NCBI GenBank assembly: GCA_050999295.1
Contig: JBPCPI010000104.1
Coordinates: forward strand, 1-19,155
Direction: 5' to 3'
Origin: JACCQS01 sp050999295
Lineage (GTDB): Bacteria; Actinomycetota; Actinomycetes; Mycobacteriales; Geodermatophilaceae
Length of the DNA: 19,155 nt
A program made the translations under genes and the position numbers. Below are positions 1 through 5,672 of this stretch, one piece after another; position 1 is the first letter of the stretch; each line of letters opens with the position of its first letter. The notes under the pieces were generated by a model. That model ran no database searches, was not told the origin of the DNA, and saw only the letters and a program-made list of their open reading frames with translations.

Positions 1-332
1 GTGCAGACGCCGTACACGGCCACGCCGAGCGCATCACCCAGGGCAGCGGCCGTCATCACACCGACTCGCAGTCCGGTGAACGGACCCGGACCGAGTCCCA
101 CCACCACAGCGGCGAGATCCGCCATGCCGACGCCGGCTTCGCCGAGCACGTCCGGGATCAGCTCGCCGAGGGTCTCGGCATGCCGGTTGCCGCTTGATAT
201 AGCTCGGCCGGCTCGCGTGCCGGAGGTATACCAGCCCGACGCGGCAGGGGCGCTGACCTCGACGATGCCGAGCACAACCGATGCAGTCGCGGTGTACAGA
301 GCCAGCACGAGCACGCCTTCCAGCCTAGGCAT
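1..332 (-). CDS. tsaB: TsaB, t6A synthesis scaffold protein (N-terminal part, runs off window)
   Basis: TsaB is the inactive partner of the TsaD kinase-like protein in the TsaB-TsaD-TsaE complex that makes the t6A37 modification on ANN-decoding tRNAs. About 110 N-terminal residues are present; the 3' end lies beyond the left edge. Visible family motifs are VLVLALYTATASVVLG near the start, GNRHAETLGELIPDVL, and the characteristic GLGPGPFTGLRVG loop, followed by GVAVYGVC. The first in-frame start is ATG at 332 with no convincing ribosome site; the GTG at 314 would give a start closer to the usual MLVLAxDT. Odd points: the usually conserved Asp of the first strand (LALDTAT in most homologues) is Tyr13 here, and the upstream tsaE frame overlaps this gene by 175 nt. 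Order after tsaE is standard for actinobacteria. Confidence 0.93.
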   Translation of the reverse strand, partial: MPRLEGVLVLALYTATASVVLGIVEVSAPAASGWYTSGTRAGRAISSGNRHAETLGELIPDVLGEAGVGMADLAAVVVGLGPGPFTGLRVGVMTAAALGDALGVAVYGVC

Positions 333-976
333 CCGGCGATCATCGAACCCGTGTGGTGCTCAACCCTGGCGGTTTTGGCCAAAACCACCAAATCGGAATA
401 TGGGCCCAGGAGCGCCGACAGTCTGGCGTGCCAGCCCGGTCCGTGCGGAGTGAGCGTCGCGGTGCGCGCCTGTTCGCCAGCGCTCTCCTCCTGCAGGCCG
501 AGTTCGATCAGGAGGTGCTCCTCGGTGAGGTGCTCGACCAGGCCCTCCCCCCACTCGACGACCGTCACCGATTCGGCCAGGACCGCGTCGAGGTCGAGGT
601 CGTCGATCTCCCGGACCGAACCGAGCCGGTAGGCGTCCACGTGCACCAGCGGGATCCGGCCACCCCGATGGACACGGGCGATCACGAATGTCGGCGACAG
701 CACCGCCCCCTCGACCCGCAGCCCCGCCCCGATCCCCTGGACCAGAGCAGTCTTGCCGACACCCAGCGGACCGCTGGCGATGAGCAGATCACCTGGCTCC
801 AGCAGCGGGGCGAGGTGGTCCCGGCCGAACTCGTGCGTCGTTGCGGCGCTCGGCAGCTGGACGGTCAGGCTGCCCGGGCGGCCCTGGCTGTCCGATGCCG
901 GCTGAGCCGGCCGCTCGAGATGCCAGTCCGGGTTGACCCCGACCGGGCGGCCCGGCCCCGGTATGTACGGACTCAC
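158..976 (-). CDS. tsaE: TsaE, tRNA t6A synthesis ATPase, with long C-terminal read-through
   Basis: TsaE is the P-loop ATPase that cycles the TsaB-TsaD complex during t6A formation. Residues about 43-160 carry the family: Walker A GPLGVGKT at 69-76, SPTF at 94-97, HVDAYRL at 112-118 and the EWGE motif at 141-144. The GTG start overlaps the hydrolase stop as GTGA, implying coupling; the first 40 or so residues are a Pro/Gly-rich extension, so an internal start is possible. The recognisable domain ends near LTPHGPGWHARLSALLG (about residue 191), yet the frame stays open to residue 272, ending inside tsaB. The last 80 residues resemble no TsaE tail and include a Cys/Trp-rich stretch read from the tsaB sequence in another frame. 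One alternative frame at this point stops at 360-362, before tsaB. Confidence 0.92.
   Translation of the reverse strand: MSPYIPGPGRPVGVNPDWHLERPAQPASDSQGRPGSLTVQLPSAATTHEFGRDHLAPLLEPGDLLIASGPLGVGKTALVQGIGAGLRVEGAVLSPTFVIARVHRGGRIPLVHVDAYRLGSVREIDDLDLDAVLAESVTVVEWGEGLVEHLTEEHLLIELGLQEESAGEQARTATLTPHGPGWHARLSALLGPYSDLVVLAKTARVEHHTGSMIAGCLGWKACSCWLCTPRLHRLCSASSRSAPLPRRAGIPPAREPAELYQAATGMPRPSAS
368..389. repeat. Short palindrome at the tsaE/tsaB junction
   Basis: A perfect 16-bp palindrome (GGTTTTGG/CCAAAACC, 371-386) is extended by a further three bases each side with one mismatch. The left arm reads CTGGCGGTTT, identical to the left arm of the palindrome at 18279-18300. It lies in the read-through part of tsaE, just upstream of the tsaB start. 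Confidence 0.75.
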
Positions 977-2109
977 GCGTCGTTCTGGCCGACGGCGCTG
1001 CCGTCGGACCCCACGAGCTTCAGGGCCGGGCGAGACCTGCGCCGCGCGCAGCGCTTGAGGAACTCCCGCAGATGCTGGTTCACAACGTCGGGGCGCTCCA
1101 TCTGCACGAGATGTCCGGCGTCGGTGACGATGACCAGTTCAGCGCCGGTCAGCTTCTCGGCCAACAGTTCGCTGTGCCCCTTGGGCGTCGTTCGGTCGGC
1201 ATCGCCGCACAGGATGAGCGTGGCCACGTTCGCCAGCGGGCAGAGCACACCGGACTTGTCCATCCCGGCCAATGCCGGGAAGAAGGCGCCGATGACATCC
1301 GCCGGTGTCGAGGCGATCATCCGGTCCACGTACGAAGGAAGTCCGGGGGTGACGTCCCGCCCGGCAAACGTCATGCGCTTGGTTGCCAGGAAGGCGATGT
1401 CCTTGCCCAGCCGCCTGGTGTGCTCGGCGATCTGAGGTCGCTGCCGGGCCAGCTTGGCGATCACGGGTAACACTGCGGAACTCAGTCCCGTGATCGCCTG
1501 GGGCAGCCCGAACCCGACCTCGGCGAGGTTCCCGGTCGACGTCGAGAGCAGTGCGACGCCCACGATCCGCGGTCCGAACAATTCCGCCCGTCGCTCGGCC
1601 AGCCCCATGATGGCCATGCCGCCCATGGAGTGGCCGATCAGCACGATCCGCCCGGTCGGCACCCGCTCGTCGAGGACCATGGCCAGATCGTCGGCGATCT
1701 GGTCGATGGTGCCGCGCTCGGAATCCCCCCAGCCGGAAGCACCGTGGCCGCGCTGGTCGTAGAACACCAGCCGCAGCGAGGCCCCGGCCTGCGGCGCGAA
1801 TTCCTGCCGCTGGTAGTGCCAGGAACCGCTGTTCAGTGTGTAGCCGTGGATGAAGACCACGGTCAGGCTGGCATCGTCGGGTCCGATCTGTTCGACGTGC
1901 AGGGCCAGGCCATCCTCGGTGTGCACCGCATCCACCTGCATGTCCTGCGTGGCGGCGGTCTGCACCCGCCCGAAGACCACGTCGGCCTCGGCGTCCCGCC
2001 GCCGGAATGCGGCGAAGCGACGGGCCAGCACGGTTGCGGTGGCTCCGACTGCGACCAGGCCGACGGCGGCTCCGCCCAGCACCTCTACCGCGCCCGGTCC
2101 GCGGGTCAT
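973..2109 (-). CDS. Alpha/beta-fold hydrolase
   Basis: A 378-residue alpha/beta-hydrolase of unknown substrate. The N-terminus (residues about 8-30) is hydrophobic and followed by RRFAAFRRR, so it is probably a membrane-anchored protein or has a signal-anchor. The fold is clear: HGY oxyanion segment at 88-90, FYDQRGHGAS at 116-125, nucleophile elbow GHSMGG with Ser161, the acid in CGDADRTTP (Asp303 or Asp305) and His333 in DAGHLVQMERP. The ATG at 2109 follows the alr stop by 7 nt and its own stop overlaps the tsaE start, so it is an operon member. From memory, hydrolases of this type often sit between alr and tsaE in actinobacteria; a role in envelope or lipid metabolism would only be a guess. 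The C-terminus is Arg/Lys-rich. Confidence 0.88.
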   Translation of the reverse strand: MTRGPGAVEVLGGAAVGLVAVGATATVLARRFAAFRRRDAEADVVFGRVQTAATQDMQVDAVHTEDGLALHVEQIGPDDASLTVVFIHGYTLNSGSWHYQRQEFAPQAGASLRLVFYDQRGHGASGWGDSERGTIDQIADDLAMVLDERVPTGRIVLIGHSMGGMAIMGLAERRAELFGPRIVGVALLSTSTGNLAEVGFGLPQAITGLSSAVLPVIAKLARQRPQIAEHTRRLGKDIAFLATKRMTFAGRDVTPGLPSYVDRMIASTPADVIGAFFPALAGMDKSGVLCPLANVATLILCGDADRTTPKGHSELLAEKLTGAELVIVTDAGHLVQMERPDVVNQHLREFLKRCARRRSRPALKLVGSDGSAVGQNDA

Positions 2110-2116
2110 GATCCAG

Positions 2117-3265
2117 TCACCGCTCTGGCAACTCAGCGGCCACGGAACTCAGGTACCGCCGGACCATCCGGCCACCGACCCGCGACACGATTTCGTAGTG
2201 GATCGTGTCCAATGCGGTCGCCCAGTCCTGCGCGGTCGGCTCCCCTGCCGTACCCGGCCCCCAGAGGACCGCCAGCTCGCCGGGTTGTACGGGATCATCC
2301 CCCACGTCCACGACGAACTGATCCATGCACACCCGACCGGCGATCCGACGTCGCGCTCCAGCCAGCCACAACGGCCCGACGTTGGTGGCATTGCGCGGAA
2401 TCCCGTCCGCGTAACCGACCGGGATCAGGGCAAGGGTGCTCGGGCCTGCGGTGGTGTACTCGTGGCCGTAGGAGACACCGGACCCAGCCGGGACCCGCTT
2501 CACCAGCGTCACCGGAGCCCGCACGGTCATCGCCGGACGCAGCCCGTACGCCGCGGGGTCGCCACCCATCGGGTCCAGGCCGTACACCGCGATCCCTGGC
2601 CGGACGATGTCGTAGTAGGCCTCCGGAAGGGTGAGGGTGGCTGCGGAATTGGCCACATGCTTGGGTACCTCGGCCAGCCCGTCACGGGCGGCCACCTGCA
2701 CCGCTGCCTCGAAGTCGGCCAGCTGGGCACCGATCGTGGGATGCCCGGGTGTGTCGGCGTACGCGAAATGGGTCCAGATGCCCGAGATCTGCAGGTGTCC
2801 CACGTCCTGGGCGGCGGCCGCGGCGGCGACGAGATCGGGCCAGTCCGACAGGTGGGCGCCGCCTCGGGAGAGTCCGGTATCCACCTTGAGATGCACCTGT
2901 GCGATGTGACCGCAGGCCTGCCCGGCGTCAGCGATCTCGTCGAGCATCCAGATCGAGGCAGCCGACAGCGAGACATCGTGGGTCAACGCGTCCGTCAGGT
3001 TCTCGCCCCGGCCGGTGAGCCAGGCGAGGATCGGTACGGCAATGCCGGCGCGGCGCAGGGTCAGCGCCTCGTCGATGACGGTCACACCCAGCATGTCCGC
3101 CCCGCCGCGGATGGCCGCCAACGCGCTGGGCACCAGACCGTGCCCGTACCCGTCTGCCTTGACGACGGCCATCAGGGGCCGCCTCGCCCGCGCCTTGAGC
3201 GCTGCGACATTGTCAGCGATAGCGTCGAGGTCCACGAGGATCTCGGCCCGGCCCGAGGTGTGCAT
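2117..3265 (-). CDS. alr: Alanine racemase
   Basis: PLP-dependent enzyme that interconverts L- and D-alanine, supplying D-Ala for peptidoglycan; cytoplasmic. The 382-residue length is normal. Lys36 in AVVKADGYGHG is the PLP Schiff-base lysine, Tyr266 in GVSYGHEY the second catalytic base, and RVCMDQ (311-316) is the signature near the active-site entrance. The frame is open further upstream, but MHTSGRAEILVDLDAI is where the family begins. The ATG at 3265 has a purine-rich GGGAA about 10-15 nt upstream. Seven bases separate its stop from the hydrolase start, so it heads alr-hydrolase-tsaE-tsaB. Because a strong hairpin lies upstream at 3513-3569, alr probably has its own promoter in 3266-3512, but I see no clear -10/-35 pair there. 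Confidence 0.96.
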   Translation of the reverse strand: MHTSGRAEILVDLDAIADNVAALKARARRPLMAVVKADGYGHGLVPSALAAIRGGADMLGVTVIDEALTLRRAGIAVPILAWLTGRGENLTDALTHDVSLSAASIWMLDEIADAGQACGHIAQVHLKVDTGLSRGGAHLSDWPDLVAAAAAAQDVGHLQISGIWTHFAYADTPGHPTIGAQLADFEAAVQVAARDGLAEVPKHVANSAATLTLPEAYYDIVRPGIAVYGLDPMGGDPAAYGLRPAMTVRAPVTLVKRVPAGSGVSYGHEYTTAGPSTLALIPVGYADGIPRNATNVGPLWLAGARRRIAGRVCMDQFVVDVGDDPVQPGELAVLWGPGTAGEPTAQDWATALDTIHYEIVSRVGGRMVRRYLSSVAAELPER

Positions 3266-3301
3266 CCCAGCCAGTTTCCCATTGCGGCAAAGTTGACCGG
3301 C

Positions 3302-3493
3302 ATGGCATTCGAGATGACCGAACAAGTCCGCCACCACCTCACCGACGACGCGCTCATCTGATTGACCACCGTGTCGCCCGCCGGACGCCCCGCGCCACGG
3401 CTGGTTTGGTTCATGTGGACCGAGGAGGGAGGACGGGCCGTTCACCGCCACACCGTGCCAATCCGCGTGATCGCCGACCACGCCTTGGACGAT
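3302..3493 (+). pseudogene. Remnant of a PPOX-class F420-dependent enzyme (Rv3369-like), nonsense mutated
   Basis: From ATG at 3302 the plus strand reads MAFEMTEQVRHHLTDDALI, then TGA at 3359-3361, then in the same frame LTTVSPAGRPAPRLVWFMW. Members of the pyridoxamine-phosphate-oxidase-like F420 family have IWLTTVxPxGRPxPxxVWFxW here, so the TGA stands exactly where a conserved Trp (TGG) is expected. After WTEEGG the family's middle (YSQP..K..NPRV) is missing; the next recognisable piece, TVPIRV (to about 3469), resembles the last strand of the family, which would fit an internal deletion, but that is weak. The rest of the reading frame to 3910 is the shadow of the HesB-like gene. It lies divergent to alr. 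I infer a decayed gene, not a recoded one. Confidence 0.7.
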
Positions 3494-3512
3494 TCCCGCC
3501 TGACGGTGCCCC

Positions 3513-3569
3513 GCGCTGTGCCAGAACCGGCAGAAATCCCGCTTCGAACTGCCGGTTTCTGCACAGCGC
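3513..3569 (-). terminator. Long hairpin directly after the HesB-like stop
   Basis: Two 21-nt arms (3513-3533 and 3549-3569) pair at 18 of 21 positions, with a 3-nt internal mismatch and a 15-nt loop. On the minus strand the first arm begins at the base after the TAG stop of the HesB-like gene. There is no T-tract, as is common for actinobacterial terminators. It may end the GGDEF/HesB transcript. Confidence 0.6.
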
Positions 3570-3968
3570 CTAAGGGCCCTCGGGTGGTGGGAGGTCCCAC
3601 GGCATCGGTGTCGCGGCACGGCAATCGCGCTGACCCCGGCCCGGCCAGGGCATCCCGAAGGATCGCCGGCAGGGACAGCCCTCGCCTGGCGCGGACAGCA
3701 CTCGGTACCGGGGCGGCTTCAGTGCCGCGCCGTAGTCCAGGCGCGCTTGCCTCAGTAGCCCAAGTGCGGTTTCGCTCACCGCCAGGATCGCGCCAGGACA
3801 ACCGAACAACTCGTCGGAGGGAGACGGTTCCCCTCGGTCGAAGGTCCACGTCTGGCCACAGCAACCACCCTCCTCGACGTCGATCCGCACGGTGCCGCCA
3901 ACCGACGTGATCTGGTCGATCGCGGCTCTGGTGACTGCGAATGGGGGATGCCGTGTCTGTTCCATCAT
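3570..3968 (-). CDS. HesB/IscA-like Fe-S protein with Cys-Pro-Cys end motif and extra tail
   Basis: A 132-residue protein resembling A-type Fe-S carriers (HesB/IscA). Those proteins bind iron or a cluster through three cysteines near residues 35, 99 and 101. Here the equivalents are Cys36/Cys37 in EEGGCCGQTW and Cys98/Cys100 in GCPCRRSFG, with LRQARLDYG (73-80) matching the usual L..A.LDY/F strand. Differences from a standard carrier: Cys-Pro-Cys in place of Cys-Gly-Cys, a doubled cysteine at 36-37, and a C-terminal tail of about 27 residues containing Cys116. The start codon region reads ATGATG and overlaps the GGDEF stop (TGA at 3967-3965), so the two are translationally coupled. The 3' end runs straight into a hairpin. 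No isc or suf genes are near. The fold assignment is fairly secure; the function is not. Confidence 0.75.
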   Translation of the reverse strand: MMEQTRHPPFAVTRAAIDQITSVGGTVRIDVEEGGCCGQTWTFDRGEPSPSDELFGCPGAILAVSETALGLLRQARLDYGAALKPPRYRVLSAPGEGCPCRRSFGMPWPGRGQRDCRAATPMPWDLPPPEGP

Positions 3969-5602
3969 CTTTCGGAAGTGGGGTCGCTGATCGCTCGGTC
4001 GCGTCCTGCCCGCTTGGCGGCATAGAGATTGCGGTCGGCCTCGGCGAGCAGGGCCGATCGGCTGCCCCGACTAGCCGTCGCCGAAGTGACCCCGAAGCTG
4101 GCGGTGATCGAGATCTCGCCGACGAGAGTTGACCAGTCATGCGAGCGGAGCATCAGCCCGACCGCCTCACAGCAGAATACGGCCTCCTGCCGGCTGGTGT
4201 CAGGCATAACCAACAGGAACTCCTCGCCACCGAGTCGAGCTGCGAACGCCGGCTCAGTCACGGCGCTGGTCAGGATTTCCGCCACCTTTTTTAGCACCTC
4301 ATCGCCCATCGCGTGCGAGAAGGCGTCGTTGACCTGCTTGAAGTGATCCAGGTCGACCAGGGCGATCGAAAACGGGGAGCCGCTTGTAGTCCAATCGCCG
4401 AGCATGGCATCCAGTCGCTCGTCGACGAACCGACGGTTGTAGAGGCCGGTCAGCGGGTCGCGCATGGACATCTCGCGGAACCGTAGACTTTCCCTGCGGG
4501 CCTCGTCGGTTTCGAAAACGGCCTGAAGTGTGCGTGCCCGGGCGTCCCGTTCTGCCGACACCAGCGCCTCTGACTCGGCATGGAAGACCTTGTGCAGCTC
4601 GTAGGCATCGCGGTAGTTCCCCTCCATGGCAAGCAGTTCTGCCTGCTCACGCAGCGCGCCCACCCGAACCCCTGCCAAGCCGCCTTCCTCGCATGCGTCC
4701 ATGCACCGAGCCAGGGTGGTCTGGGCACGATCGGTCGCCCCCAGCAGCCGCTGAGTCTCGGCAAGGGTGAGGAGGATTTGCGCCTCCGGTTCACCGTTTG
4801 CGCCCCGGGACCCGACGCTCCTCTCGGCGGCGCTCAACAGTGTCCGTTCCGCCTCGGCATATCGGCCCAACGCCATCTGGGCGCTGGCCACAGTGTCCAG
4901 GGCGGTGATCTCCAGCGGGAAGTCATGCGTGGCAGCGAGGGCGAGCATCCGGTCGGCGGTGTCCATCGCCGCCTGCGCATTGCCAGCAACGTACTCGCCG
5001 AAGGCCCTGTTGTTGAGCACCTTGATCTGCAGATGGACATCACCGCCCTGCATCGCCAAGTCCTCGGCCATCTGGAACCTGGTTCGCGCCTCCTCGTGCG
5101 ACCCGTTCGTGATAAGTGCGCCAGCCAGGGTCTGCAGGTGATCGGCCCGAATTCGGGCGGGAGCATGCTCGTCGAGACACTCGAGTCCCCTGAGGGCATG
5201 TTCCAGTTGTGCGGGGGTGTCTCCGATCATGTTGAAAAACCAGGACAACTGCAGGTGACTGCGTGCCAGCAGCGCCTGGTGTCCATGCTCGGTCGCCCAG
5301 CGATTCACCTCGTGCGCGATCCGGCCCCCGGAGCTCACCTCACCTAGGCGATCGAGGGCGTAGCCCCGGACCAGTTGGGCCCGCATCGCAAGGTCCTCAC
5401 GCCCAATCAGGTTGGCCCGGTGCTCCACCTCCGTAGCCGACGCGAGCGCTCGCTCCGGATCGGTGGAGGTCAACGACTCCAGCGAATCGAGCGCGGTGAC
5501 CAGCTCGTCAGCGGTGTCCGCACGTGCCTGGGCACTGCTAGGTGGCACATCTCGTGTCCGTGCAGGGGCGTTTATGGCCACGCATGTTTCCGGACTGCTC
5601 AC
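3965..5602 (-). CDS. TPR-repeat GGDEF diguanylate cyclase
   Basis: A 545-residue soluble signalling protein. Residues about 30-345 are helical TPR-like repeats (for example NNRAFGEYVAGNAQAAMDTA and ALGRYAEAERTLLSAAE), typically a protein-interaction or sensing array. A short coiled linker (about 346-378) leads to a GGDEF domain with RDPLTGLYNRR (381-391), DLDHFKQVND (417-426), an intact active-site GGEEF (458-462) and the closing EADRNLYAAKRAGRD. It should therefore make cyclic di-GMP from GTP. The usual RxxD inhibitory site five residues before GGEEF is TEPA here, so product inhibition through that site is unlikely. No transmembrane segment or signal peptide is visible. The GTG at 5602 is the first start; a downstream start is possible because the first 25 residues are nondescript. 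It overlaps the HesB-like gene and sits between nnr and alr. Confidence 0.93.
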   Translation of the reverse strand: MSSPETCVAINAPARTRDVPPSSAQARADTADELVTALDSLESLTSTDPERALASATEVEHRANLIGREDLAMRAQLVRGYALDRLGEVSSGGRIAHEVNRWATEHGHQALLARSHLQLSWFFNMIGDTPAQLEHALRGLECLDEHAPARIRADHLQTLAGALITNGSHEEARTRFQMAEDLAMQGGDVHLQIKVLNNRAFGEYVAGNAQAAMDTADRMLALAATHDFPLEITALDTVASAQMALGRYAEAERTLLSAAERSVGSRGANGEPEAQILLTLAETQRLLGATDRAQTTLARCMDACEEGGLAGVRVGALREQAELLAMEGNYRDAYELHKVFHAESEALVSAERDARARTLQAVFETDEARRESLRFREMSMRDPLTGLYNRRFVDERLDAMLGDWTTSGSPFSIALVDLDHFKQVNDAFSHAMGDEVLKKVAEILTSAVTEPAFAARLGGEEFLLVMPDTSRQEAVFCCEAVGLMLRSHDWSTLVGEISITASFGVTSATASRGSRSALLAEADRNLYAAKRAGRDRAISDPTSER

Positions 5603-5637
5603 CCCTGCTCACCCCTGATCTGCGACGCAATCAACCC

Positions 5638-5643
5638 AATCTA
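5638..5643 (-). promoter_or_regulatory. Possible -10 box for the GGDEF gene
   Basis: On the minus strand TAGATT lies 35 nt upstream of the GTG start, in the 70-nt gap after nnr. No good -35 is visible. A duplicated 10-mer (GCTCACCCCT, 5597-5616) spans the start; on the coding strand it carries AGGGG and two GTG codons 10 nt apart. Confidence 0.35.
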
Positions 5644-5672
5644 GACGGCGCGGAGCAGGCCTGCCCTTGCCC

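Noticed and set aside
353..1435. 360-codon plus-strand open frame
   Set aside because: Shadow of tsaE and the hydrolase; no family motif and the opposite strand is clearly coding.
1850..3361. 503-codon open frame on the plus strand across alr
   Set aside because: Antisense shadow of alr and the hydrolase in GC-rich DNA, apart from its last 20 codons, which belong to the PPOX remnant.
3359..3361. TGA read as tryptophan or selenocysteine
   Set aside because: TGA is used as a normal stop by most genes here, no SECIS-like hairpin follows, and the downstream protein is incomplete.
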